Positions 23,675 to 34,751 of a stretch of 64,000 nucleotides of DNA are shown one piece after another. Where the stretch lies: the NCBI GenBank assembly GCA_009760855.2, contig WPIO01000093.1, positions 1,575,659 through 1,639,658 on the forward strand. Direction: 5' to 3'. Source of the stretch: Cristatella mucedo. Lineage: Eukaryota; Bryozoa; Phylactolaemata; Cristatellidae. Position numbers and translations under genes: made by a program. Numbering within the stretch: position 1 is the first letter of the stretch; each line of letters starts with the position of its first letter. The notes below the pieces were generated by a model. It was not told the origin of the DNA. It ran no database searches and saw only the letters and a program-made list of their open reading frames with translations.

Positions 23675-24557
23675 TGAGGTGAAACTGAATTCTTGCCTTG
23701 CCGACATTCGATCCTGGATGTCGGAAAACTTCCTGAAACTAATTACAATAAAATCAAACTGCTGCTCACAGGACATCCTAAGCATGTGGCTGGATTAAAA
23801 GGCTTTGCTCTTCTAATAGGTGATGCTTTTGTGCGACTGTCACCACGTGCTCGAAATTTGTGTCGTTTTTGACAGCTGCCTCAATTTTCAAAACTTTCAT
23901 TCATAAGACTGCTTCTATAGCTAGCCATCACGTCCGATTCCTATCCAAAATTAGGAGCTGTCTTCCACAGTGGCTTGCAAAAAATTTAACTAGCTCCATC
24001 GTTCTGTCTCGGCTTAATTATTGTAATTCCCTTTTGGCTGGGCGACCAAAGAAAGCTATTAGGCCACTGCAGCTGACTATGAATATGGCTGCAAGGCTAG
24101 TCTTCTAGTCCCAGAGGTTTGAGCACGTGTCTCCTTTGCTAAAAAGAGCTAGGATGGATGCCGGTTGAGCAATGGATACAGAGCACAGTTCCTACGCTGA
24201 CCCACAAGGCCTGCCACGGCTTGGCTCCTTCGTACCTAGCTGAACTGCTGCACCAGTTTCAGCCTGTTCGCGCCCTCAGGTCCTGCGTGGACAATAAATT
24301 AGCTGTTCCATTCCTCCGCTTAAAGACCGTTGGCGGCAGAAGCTTTAGCTCTGCAAGTCCTAGACTGTGGAACTCGCTTCCACAAATTTTACGTAACGAC
24401 AACTACTCTAATGCTGCCGACTATGGCTCTTGGCTACCGAATGCGTACCGAAAGCCGCTTAGGCTGTGAGTGCGCTATACAAAACTCTCCTGCGTTACAC
24501 CCACATAATCTGTATGGCTTTTTGGAGTGACAGACGGAGATACATTACATTACATAG
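23675..24557 (+). mobile_element. LINE-B copy with internal deletion
   Basis: It begins at the DIRSWMSENFLK region of the RT, is frame-broken, and runs to the ACATTACATTACAT tail. About 120 bp near 24425 (after the AADYG region) are missing compared with other LINE-B copies. Confidence 0.85.
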
Positions 24558-25212
24558 TGAACGGCTCTCCCGGGCACCTAGGCTGTTAAATCCATTAACC
24601 AGCGGAATAGCCTTCGCATGCCACATAAATCATTGCCAAGCGGGCAGAAACGATCCAGGAGATCCACCGACCCGACGAGGTCATAAGGGCTACCTATATC
24701 AGCTGTTCTCAACCTGTGGGTCGTGACCCCTTTGGAGATCTGCATGCAGAAACGATCAAGGAGCTGCTTGCAGGGCAGCCTGGGACCCATTGGGATGTCG
24801 GATCCACTCCACCACTGAAGCAGCCAAACTGCATCCTCAGTCTTGATTTCTAAATCACGAGGCAGCAGTCGCAGCTGCTCGGTGGCATGAGAGCACCCTA
24901 CCAGCCAACTGCTCCCTCATCTAACGCTTTGCTGCTGAGAAGCCCATCCAACCAGCATCCTTCCTGGCAGGCGCCGTCGACTGTCTGCTCAGTCGCGGTC
25001 GCTCCATTGACCGTCTAATCCGCATCCTCAGATGGTGTATCGAGTGTCTTATTGGCAGGCTCCGAGACCGTCTGCTCTGTCGTGGTCCCAGCCTATTGCT
25101 TCCACCAACTGTCGCTGCCACTCCGGTTGCTATCGGTCACTCGAATATCTGCAGCCGTCGTTTTTTGTCTTTCGTCGTCTTTTGGACCGCTGTCGTCTGA
25201 CGTCTCCTTCGC
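24558..25212. other. GC-richer spacer, hAT-like end motif inside
   Basis: No gene is seen. A hAT-like terminal motif lies at about 24699-24733. The remainder has imperfect repeats of a CCGTCTGCTC..GTCG type near 24975-25085. Confidence 0.4.
24699..24733 (+). mobile_element. Possible hAT transposon end
   Basis: GTTCTCAACCTGTGGGTCGT followed by GACCCCTTTGGAG resembles the terminal sequence of widely distributed hAT non-autonomous elements of the SPIN/Charlie type as I remember them. I did not find a matching opposite end or an 8-bp duplication. Confidence 0.35.
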
Positions 25213-25435
25213 TAATAATGATAACAATAATAATAATGCACTTGATAAAGCGCCCTCAGAGAACTCAATCTCTTTCTAGGCGCTTTAAATTTGCTGCAAA
25301 GGGAAATGCAATTGAATGGTAAGTAAAATCATGCTTGATAAACGACACGAATAACATGGTTAGGGGTGACATGCACAGGGTCAGCATGCAAATGTGGTTA
25401 GTGGCAGCATGCACAGTGTCAGCATGCACAAGCAT
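25213..25435 (-). mobile_element. LINE-A 3' fragment
   Basis: AATAATAATAATGCACTTGA tail to the AGTGTCAGCATGCACAAGC region. It abuts the internal part of an LTR element at about 25436. Confidence 0.85.
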
Positions 25436-25717
25436 ATGAGCTGCAGGCGTCTCGCTCATGTCCTCTGCTGGCGTTCGCCGCTCGGCAGCCCAACGCAACG
25501 TTGCACACAACCGAAGCTCTGCTCATCACGGCTGCATAGCACATCACAGCGGTGCCGACCCGCAAGCCATTTCGGCCAGCTCTAGTGTCCGCGATGCTGC
25601 TGACGCTCCTGTCGGCCCCCGTCGTCTCTCCAGAAATTCTAGATCCTCATTCTGACTTACTGGTCGCTTCTCTCGCAGGCGAACGCGTCCGACCTTTTTC
25701 CTCCGGTCAAGTGCTCT
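25436..25717 (-). mobile_element. LTR retrotransposon internal remnant
   Basis: On the minus strand an open frame runs out of the LTR into this segment (frame 25544-25954), giving a basic stretch RALDRRKKVGRVRLREKRP and EDLEFLERRRGPTG. By position this is leader or the start of a gag-like gene, but no gag, protease or RT motif is present and no clear tRNA primer site is seen next to the LTR. Confidence 0.4.
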
Positions 25718-26422
25718 TGTACCCAGGCTGGGTTCGGCTGGCTGGTACGGGACGGCTGTAATAAGTTTAGGGTCACCTACTTGGTCGAGGTCTGGCCTAT
25801 GGGCATGGCTTGATGTGCGGCGACAAGATGTCACCGGGGCTCTTGGGTAAGGGAAGCTGGCCTCTGAATTTGTGGCGTTGGTGGCTCCCGGTCTCGCCGA
25901 GTTATGCCCCTGGATGGTTGCAGGCGAGCTCCGGCGATGCGGCCACGCAGGCAAGGCGACGTGTACCCAAGGCCCGAGCGGAGCTAGATAGCTCGCTCGT
26001 TGTTGAGACTTGTATATTCCGCGTCCTCCCTGTCGCGAGTTGTTCGGTGCCCTCCCTCCTTCGGCGGAAGCTCTCGACTGTGTTAGACGTCAATGCCGAC
26101 GTCAAACACAGCAGCTGTTTAGCTAGCCGGATCTTTGACGGCGTACGCTTGCATTGTCGGAACGGAGTCAGTGCAATGGCGGGACTCCGGAAGCCGACTG
26201 AGCAACTATCACATTTGTTCGAGCTTGCGGCGTCAATACTCGCCCCTATAGGTTACTTGTGTATGATCCTCCCTGTAGACTGGTTTAGTTCCCGATTTGT
26301 CGTTGGCGCATGCGATATTATAGGTTTAACCTGACGGCCACTCGAGTTCAGCGGCGAGTGGCGGCTTGAGCATGAGGCGGGGCTTAGCGGGAAATAGCCT
26401 CTGCCCCTGGATTTCGGCGACA
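25718..26422 (-). repeat. LTR copy i
   Basis: Reverse-complement copy of the 31.1-31.85 kb LTR with the same TGTCGCCGA..GGGTACA ends. Its two flanks do not match (CTCT and ACAG), as expected if one side is the interior of an element and not host DNA. Confidence 0.8.
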
Positions 26423-26532
26423 ACAGTTTCTGCGACAACTGCACTTTTAAAAAATTTCACTTGTATTGGCACAGCCATTCTCGTGCAATGCGCTGCATTC
26501 GACTGCAGTAGTCCGGGCCAATACAGCAATTC

Positions 26533-28348
26533 TGTAGCCGAGTTCCACGAGTCAGAGGCTATTTCCCTCCAAGCCCCGAAAAACTCCCTCCAGCCACTGC
26601 CGCTCGCCGTGCCGCTGAGCAAGGGTAAGACGATCTGCCGTCAGGTTAGACCTCTTTATAATATCACATACGCCAACAAAAACGGGGAACTAAATAAGTC
26701 TATATGAGAAGGTCCTATACAAGGTAAACTACAAGGGCGCGAGACGAAACCACAAACGCAAACGAATGTGTTAGTTGGTCAGTCGGCTTCCGCAGACCCG
26801 CCTTTGTACCGACTCAGAATCCAACAGTACGAGCGTACGCCGTAAGAGATCCGGCTAGCTGAGTAGCTGTTTACCAAGTCGGAGTCGATGTCTACCACAG
26901 TCGAGAGCTTCCGCTGAAAGACGCTAACTCACGGGGGCCACGAACAGGGTAAACGGGGAACGCGGAATATACAAATAATAATAACAATAATAATAATGTA
27001 CTTGATAAAGCGCCCTCAGAGAACTCAATCTCTTTCTAGGCGCTTTACATTTGCTGCAAAGGGAAATGCAATTGAATGGTAAGTAAAATCATGCTTGAAA
27101 AACAAACAAAATGAATAACATGGTTAGGGGTGACATGCAAAGGGTCAGCATGCAAATGTGGTTAGTGGCAGCATGCACAGTGTCAGCACGCATAAGCACA
27201 TCAAGGACGAATCACAGGGACCCACTAAATGCTGTCCTAAATAGGTGTGTTTTTTGGTTCCTTTTAAATATGGTCAGGTCGGGGGATGTTCTGACGCAGG
27301 TCGGGAGGGAGTTCCAGGCTTTGGGAGCATACGAACTAAATGCACGGTATCCAAAGGATTTAAGGTTTGTATGGGGTATTTCTAGACTGTTGGATTCCAA
27401 AAAGCGGGTAGTACGATGCTTGGCCTGATGGGGGAGTATGTCAGAGAGATAGGCTGGAGCCATAGAATGAAGGGACCTAAAAGTGAGCGACAAAACCTTG
27501 AAATCTATCCGTTGCTTGACTGGTAGCCAGTGCAGGTAGGCGAGAAGTGGAGTAATGTGGCAACTGCGACGCTCACGACAGACAAGCCTAGCTGCAGAAT
27601 TTTGCACCAGCTGCAATCGTCTGATCGCACATGCTGGTAGGCCAGTGAGCAGTGAGTTGCAGAAGTTGAGACGAGATGTCATGAATGCATGGACCAACTT
27701 GGACGTGGTATCCTTATCTAAACAAGCCCGAATTTTAGCAATGTTATGAAGCTGAAAATAGGCGGATTTGACTGTGGAGCTGATATGGTCGTTTAACAAG
27801 AGGTCGCTTTGGAATATGACATCTAGATTTCGAGCTGATTCGATAGGAGATATGCTGGCAGAGCCAATTTTGAGAGACAGCCTTTCCAATCTCTGAATCA
27901 CACTGGGTTTGCCCATAACTAGTAAGTTGGTTTTGTCATCGTTTAGTTTTAGAAAATTTGCTGCCATCCATGAGCGGATGTCATCAATGCATGCAGCAAG
28001 TGAGTTGAGAGAATTTGAGGTGCTCGAAGGCTGAGAGGGATCAAAGCAAAGGTACAAATCACAACAGCGAGCGTGCTATCCAGCTCCACTCGGGCCTTGG
28101 GCACTCGTTGCCTTTCGTGCGTGGCAGCATCGCCGGAGCACGCCTGCACGAATCCAGGTGCATAACTCGGCGAGACCGGGAGCCTCCAAAACCACGACTT
28201 ACTCGGCCAACTTTCCTCACGCATGAGCCTCGGTGACCTCTCGTTATCGCACATCCGGCCACGCCATAGGTCAGACCCCGGCCGAACCGATGACCCATAT
28301 CATACTACAGTCGTTTTGTCCAAGCCAACCGAACCTAGCCTGGGTACA
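26533..28348 (+). repeat. Solo LTR copy ii, split by LINE-A
   Basis: It starts TGTAGCCGAG at 26533 and ends GGGTACA at 28348, flanked on both sides by ATTC, a 4-bp target duplication. The LTR is interrupted from 26983 to 28055 by a minus-strand LINE-A and resumes in register (GCGAGCGTGCTATCCAGC). Confidence 0.85.
26983..28055 (-). mobile_element. LINE-A inserted in solo LTR
   Basis: (AAT)n tail at 26983, with a 281-codon open frame (27212-28057) covering the RT from the FDPSQPSSTSNSLNSL region through the thumb to the C-terminus ([16 protein letters not shown]). 5' truncation falls just after the YADD box. Confidence 0.9.
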
Positions 28349-28439
28349 ATTCTATTCAATCCACCGCGAAAACTAGCAGTAGATTGCACCGAGTTGCAGC
28401 TTTTATTGCATATCAAAGTTCATAGTGTTGTGTGCACAC

Positions 28440-29940
28440 CTACGTAAAATAAAAAAATTGTGCATCTTCGCACTCTGGCAATTCGCGGCAATCGCCTGAA
28501 ATAACTTGGGAAACTACCACAATCCACTCTATTCCACTGCAAATCATCCTCAAATCACCATCGAGAACCTCTAATTGACATTGCATATCAGAATAGACTC
28601 AGTTCAACGTGCACCCACAAAATGTTTCTCCGTCGTGCATACGCGATCTTTTGGCAGCTTTTGATAATATCTATCAACAAGTCCGTCTTGAGCGCCTCTT
28701 ATCTTGCCTGGGCATCACTGGCACTGCATTACAATGGTCCAGATCCTGTCTCAATGGGAGACTCGCGAAATGAATTGCAATCGATTGCAACGGCCCGGTC
28801 CCATACCGCTATCAACCTCATTCCTCCGCAATCCGATACAATCCGCCGCATAGCGACTAGAACTCGTACACTAGAATCTCTAATTATGATTGCTCGCTGC
28901 TCTAAGCTTCGGTTATTGTGTACTCGCCTAACTTCACTGTAATTGCCTCGACCCTTCTGCTGCAACGTACTGCCATCGATTGCAATGGCCCAGGCTAGTG
29001 CCTCAATCCATTGAAACCCACTACAAAACGACCAGAATACGTGCACTTTAAGCTCTAATAGTCGTTGCACGTTGCTCTAATCTTTGGTTACTGTGTAATC
29101 GCACAATTTTACTACTATTGCCTCGACCAGTCGGCAGCCGTGCACAGAAATGGCCCCGGCAAATACCGAAATATACAGTAATCTGATGTAAAATGCCCTG
29201 AAATTGGCATGGAAATGCTACAATTTTGAATGCATGTCATAAAGCACATTGGTTAAAGTCAACCACATCATTTTGATCAATTGCGATCATACAATGTCGG
29301 GTAATGCATGGCAATCTACGGAAACGGCTCGCCTGGAAGCAGCAATCCACTACAATCCGTGGCAAATCTAACACAAATTGGCTTTGCGAAGTGCCAATTG
29401 TCACTGCACTTTAAAATGTTTGTGATAAAAGTGAAATCGTAGATATGAAATCGTAGTACACTTCCAAGCTTTTATGCAAGTTACTTTTGTTAACAATGCA
29501 TGGCAGTTGAAAGCGATGGCAGGGACGAATGCCGCGATCCATGACAAATCGGCTTCGCCAAGCTCCAATTCTCATTCCACGTAAGATCTTACTCCGCATA
29601 CATACTTTTAACCCGCTCTGTGAGTTTAATCTTTGGCAATACATGACAATTGACGGCAATCGCCCGGGAAAATACTGCGATCCATTATGATCTATCGCAA
29701 TTCAACGAAAAGTGGCTGGGCCAAGATCAAATTTATCTTACCTGTCACAGCGAACTGTGTTTAAAGTGCAATAACATCCTTTCAACCAATCGAAGACGTG
29801 CAATCGCGAACAATTCATGGCAATTGACAGCAATCGCCCGGGAGAACACACCAACTCGTGGCAAATCGACAAGAAATTGGCATCGCGAACCCCAATTGTC
29901 ATTACAAATAACATTGGGCTGCGTCTAAAGTCCATCCCTG
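28440..29940 (+). repeat. Degenerate satellite, ~165-bp units
   Basis: The motif GGCAATTGACGGCAATCGCC, in variants, recurs near 28474, 28770, 28975, 29140, 29305, 29497, 29640 and 29815. Each is followed by CC-rich GGGA.AATAC and a CAAATTGGCTTCGCGA..CCAATTGTCATT segment. Spacing is mostly 143-205 bp. A LINE-A piece at 28645-28768 interrupts it. Confidence 0.6.
28645..28768 (+). mobile_element. LINE-A internal fragment
   Basis: It matches the AAFDTIDHKVLLERL to SYLSGRL region of LINE-A, with neither end of the element present, inside the degenerate satellite. Confidence 0.7.
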
Positions 29941-29989
29941 CGGTGGCAGCATCCCCCTAGAATGCTGTCATTCGATTCCTGGCTGCGCC

Positions 29990-31882
29990 TCAGCGTCTAC
30001 ATTTAAGAAGGTCACTTGTGATCTCGTCCTGAAGTTCGTATCCCAATCAAAGAAGACAACAAGTCCTCTGGACCCTATTCCCACTGCCCTGCACCTACGT
30101 TGCACTGATCTGCTGCTGCTATGCATAGCTAACATCATTAATATGTCATTAGCCTCACGTCATGTCCCAGCACCTTGCAGGAAAGTTGTAGTCAGGCCGC
30201 TTCTCAAGAAAGCGACACTAGACCAAGACAACTTGAGCAACTACCGCCGAGTCTCCCTTCTACCATTCCTATCAAAGACGCTGGAACGAGTCGTGGCGGA
30301 CCAGCTAAACTCAAATATTGAAACTTCAATACTTATTAGTAAGTTTCAGTCTGGCTTTAGAGCTAATCACTCCACAGAGTCAGAATTGCTTAGGGTGTAC
30401 AACGACCTACTTAGGAATGCAGACATGGGTAGGGTGTCTCTGCTTGTTTTGCTCGATCTTTCGGCAGCTTTTGATACCATCGATCACAAAGTTCTTCTAG
30501 AGCGCCTCTCATCTCGCCTAGGCATCACTGGTACTGCTCTGCAATGGCTCAAGTCCTATCTCAATGGGAGACTCCAGAATATGGACGTGAATTGACAAAG
30601 ATCATCCGAGGTACCTCTGAAATATGGGGTCGCTCACTTTTAGGTCACTTCACTCCTTGGCTCCAGCCTTAACTCTCAGATCTACTTCCCCACCAGTCCA
30701 AGCATCGTACCACCCGCTTTTCGGAATCCAACAGTCTACCAATAACTCGTACAAACCTCAAATCCTTTGGAGACCGTGCATTAGTTTGTATGCTCCCAAA
30801 GCCTGGAACTCCTTCCCGACTTGCGTCAGAACGTCCCCTGACTTGACCACATTTAAAAAGAACTTAAAAACACACCTATTTAGGACAGCTTTTGTGGGTC
30901 CTTGTGATTCGTCCTTGATGTGCTTATGCGTGCTGACACTGTGCATGCTGCCACTAACCACATTTGCATGCTGACCCTGTGCATGCCACCCCTAACCATG
31001 TTAGTCATGTTGTTTGTTTATCAAGTATGATATTACTCACCATTAAATCGCATTTTCGTTTGCAGCAAATGTAAAGCACCTAGAAAGAGATTGAGTTCTC
31101 TGAGGGCGCTTTAGCAAGTGTGTCGCCGAGTTCCAGGGGTCAGAGGCTAATTCCCGCCAAACCCCACCATACACCGGCCACGCTGCCGCTCGCCACGCCG
31201 CCGAGCTCGTGTAAGACGAGCGGCCGTCAGGGTAAACCTCTTTATAATAACGCATGCGCCAACAAAAACAGGGGAACTAAACCAGTCTACAGGGATGGTC
31301 CTATACACAGTACACTATGGGGGCGTAAGACGACGCAGCAAACGCGAACAAATGTGTTAGTTGGGGTCAGTCGGTTTCTGCAGTACTGTCGTTGTACCGA
31401 CTCAGAATCCAACAGTACGAGCGTACGCCGTCCAAAACCCGGCTGGCTGAGTAACTGCTTGGCTAGTCCGAGTCGACAACTACCACAGTCGTGAGCTTCC
31501 ACCGAAAGACGCCAACGCACGGGGGGGGGGGGTTCACAAACACGCTACACGGAAAACGCGAAATATACAAGTCTCAACAACGAGCGAGCTATCCAGCTCC
31601 GCTCGGGCCTTGGGTAATCGTTCCCTTGCGTGCGTGGCAGCATCGCCGGAGCACGCCTGCACGAATCCAGGTGCATAACTCGGCGAGATCGGGAGCCTCC
31701 AACACCACAACTTACTCGGCCAACTTCTCGTACCCAAGAGCCCCGGTGACCTCACGTCGCCACACATGCCGTAGGTCCGACCCTGGCCTAGCCGGTGACC
31801 CTAACCCTCATTATAGTTGTCCGGTCCCAGCCAACCGAACCCAGCCTGGGTACAAGTGCATTATTATTATTATTAATATTAT
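29990..31882 (+). mobile_element. LINE-A with RT N-terminus, internally deleted, split by solo LTR
   Basis: This copy reaches furthest 5' in the RT: it includes PIPTALHLRCTDLL, KVVVRPLLKKATLDQDNLSN and LLPFLSKTLERVVADQL (150-codon frame 30143-30595). After about 30625 it jumps to the C-terminal RT, an internal deletion of about 500 bp or more. The 3' tail is cut at 31120 by an LTR and resumes at 31859 with CATTATTATTATT. Confidence 0.85.
31121..31854 (+). repeat. Solo LTR copy iii
   Basis: 734 bp bounded by TGTCGCCGAG and GGGTACA (5'-TG..CA-3'), flanked by AGTG at 31117-31120 and 31855-31858. It lies precisely in the 3' end of LINE-A, whose CAAGTGCA sequence supplies the duplication. A TTTATAATAACGC box near 31238 may be the LTR promoter. 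Confidence 0.9.
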
Positions 31883-32495
31883 TAGCCACCGGCGTATCTA
31901 AGGCAGCCGCCGGCGTGGGAGACCCAGCAGCCCAAAGCGATAAGCGTTTAGATATCCATAGGCACGTAACTTCTTACGTGCTACGGTCAAATAACAATCA
32001 GAATAACTTTAAACAGGTCTTAGCTGTATCGTTTCCGTCCGTATACGATGTTCACAAGAACTTTGGTTTTCGGAAGAATTCAGCAACGAAAACGAACGCA
32101 CGTGAGAGCGCTCTATGTCAGGAGGCGATCTATAGATCCCATTCAAAGAGCTAGATCCTATTCAAATCTCTATGATTCCATTTATCTCTAGATCCCATTC
32201 AAAGGGCTAGGGCAAAGGGCTAGGCCTCAGCATTTGTAAGTCAAGCGCTTCGGGGTAGTGACCCCTGCGAGGGTACGCTGGGACTGCGTTGCATGGTTGA
32301 CGAGAGTTGCCAAGGTAGACCCATGCTCACCTATACAGTGTCAATACATCCGGCGATGTGACGAGCACCTCTAAAATTACAGTCTTTTGCAAAACAAAGC
32401 TGAGATAAAGGTGTTAAACTCACTGCTGGGTGGCCAAATACTAACGAAACCAGCTCCTCCGAACATTGCTAAGTATTCGTGCGGCTATAATTTTA
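31883..32495. other. No gene; short minisatellite
   Basis: At 32133-32225 the unit TAGATCCCATTCAAAG(A/G)GC occurs about four times in varied form. Nothing else was recognised. Confidence 0.45.
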
Positions 32496-32592
32496 ATAAT
32501 AATAATAATGCGCTTGATAAATCGCCCTCAGAGAACTCAATCTCATTTTAGGCGCTTTTCATTTGCTGCAAAGGGAAATGCAATTGAATATT
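32496..32592 (-). mobile_element. LINE-A 3' tail
   Basis: AATAATAATAATAATGCGCT tail and about 80 bp of 3' end to AAGGGAAATGCAATTGAATA. Confidence 0.85.
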
Positions 32593-34751
32593 GCACGCAG
32601 GTGTGCCAACGACTTCAGAAAACGATAGCGGTCAAGGTTGGCCATACCTTTAGAGCTAGTCCGCGTGCTGCTGTATTTCCCCAAGTAAAAGCACCATGTG
32701 TGTATGTGCTGGAGACTGAAAGATCAAGGACCAAATACGGAAAGCAGTACTTACGTTTTCACTTATTTTGATTCATGGCGTTCGTTAGGAAAACAATTCC
32801 GGAAACACTAATCTGGTATTAATATAATAAGTATTGGTATTAACATAATATCTGGTATCAAAAACGTATCTGGTATTAACATGATAATAATAAGATATTA
32901 ATCGTATTCCAGAAACACTAATATCTATAATCGAGATCAGATATACAGCAATTCGCTTTTTGGTTTGTTATGTCAACCCGAAAGCATAGTTTAATATCGT
33001 GACTGAACGGTGGATCGGTATTGGGTTAAGATTAAGGCCAAGCACCTGTTCGAACTCGCACGATGTGCTCGTGCGGTCAACACGTCCCAATTGGAGCAGA
33101 AACCCTGCTCTTTCACAAATTTAACCAATTTTAATTTATAAAGTATAATTTGGTTGTTTTCAATTTTTGTATGTTTTGCTTTTCAAGGGGTTTGCGTAAG
33201 AGGCTAGGTGCTCGCACTTCACGACCGAGCAGCTGGGTTCAAATCCTGGAGCGGGCAACCATCTACTGCAGGCTGCAAGCTGGAGTGATAACCGCCAATT
33301 TTCTTCTGTCGATCTATATGTCTATGTGTGTCTATATCTAGTGAGGCTTCCTAGATATGGCGGAAAACTGTCAACATCGCTATTAGTGTGTGCTAAAGGG
33401 ACTGCAAACTATGTAGCTATCCAAATCGAGATGCCCATTGACCCTTGTTGCTGCAGTGACTCCACACGGTCGGCCATGACTCCATGTTCTTTTCCGGCAG
33501 CCGGATTGGAAGGTGTTTCACGTTTATCAAGTCTTCCCCGAAGCTGCTAATGGTTAGTTTTCCTAACTTCTCAGTTTTTGAGTTCGAAATTAGAAGAAAA
33601 TACTGCTAAGAGAGACGTACGGTGTATATCACTTTGTTTCTAGTGGAGCTATCAGAGTTACAACCTTCGGGCTGAAACAAACTCACTACTCGTGAAAGCC
33701 AGAGGTTGCGGGATTTTAATCACTCGCGGCAAACGTTTTTGGTTTTCATTCCCATGGCTGACAATATTTGGGCCTTCAAATTTTACTGCACCACCATTAA
33801 CGGGTATTATGTCACCAAGCCCGATCGGAGGCTTAGCACTATCTCAGCATAGAGGGTGAACAAATTAATATTAATAATATTTTAAACTGTGATAAAAAAG
33901 TAATTGGTTTGAATGGCGCTTTGAGGTAATTGCAATGCTCCATCCGTGCACTTAACAATTCCTGGCAAGACAATCAACGACCGAGTAAAAATAAATTAAA
34001 AGTATGGTATCATCCTTTGACGATCATGAAAAAAGCAATAAGCATTTTTATTGGGCCAGCACACCAGAAGACCACACAAGCACACACGAGTACACCCAAG
34101 TTGGCTGATATCCAGCACCTGGCCTTTTCTAGAAAAGTAATAGGTTTGCGTTTGTTCCGTTATCGGTCAGGCAAAGGCGGTTTCTTGCCCTTTCGAGGCA
34201 TCGAGGCTCAATCAGAAAATATATTGACTGGGGTTCGTGCAATCTATGCACTGGTAGCTTGGTACTTTTCAATTACTATTCATGCAGTTACCAAAGCGAC
34301 CTTGGACCCAAACCAGCACGGAAGGGGCGCATCTTTTCACACCGTATGTTGAAAATTGAAGGTTAGTTCCTTGCTTGGTTCACTTCCAAGCTGTAATTGC
34401 AGTTGCTTTAGCGATCAAATGAGTGACTCTTGGCATCAGGCTGAGCTTGCAAAACCTTTGGCTCTCATTCCTTCAGCCTCACTGCCACTCTGAGCAGCAA
34501 CAGCAACAGTAGCAGCAGCGACACATAGTTCGATCGCAAACGATTCTTGAAATGATTTCAAATGATCGTGATGATCAAATGATCGCTTTTGAGTTCGTAC
34601 AATTTGCTGCCGATGAGGCGACTTTATCGGAATGAGACTGTCTTCAGCAAAGGTCTCTTTAGAGCCACGGCAGCGGCAATGCATAAGCGGATTCTTATAC
34701 TTTCATATTACAGAGTCAGTGAAGAGCAGGCACGATTAAATTGAAGTGTGA
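32593..34751. other. No gene; AT-rich minisatellite and one SINE
   Basis: TCTGGTATTAACAT(A/G)AT-type units repeat about four times at 32812-32930. A SINE lies at 33185-33325. Open frames of up to 140 codons (33930-34352) carry no recognisable domain. Confidence 0.4.
33185..33325 (+). mobile_element. tRNA-derived SINE copy 7
   Basis: Head GAGGCTAGGTGCTCGCACTT, B box GGGTTCAAATCCTGGAG and body GCAAGCTGGAGTGATAACCG, with a short GTCGATCTATA end. It is a diverged member. Confidence 0.65.

Noticed and set aside
33930..34352. 140-codon open frame as a gene
   Set aside because: No domain, no splice or start context, and no similarity to neighbouring genes. Likely chance.
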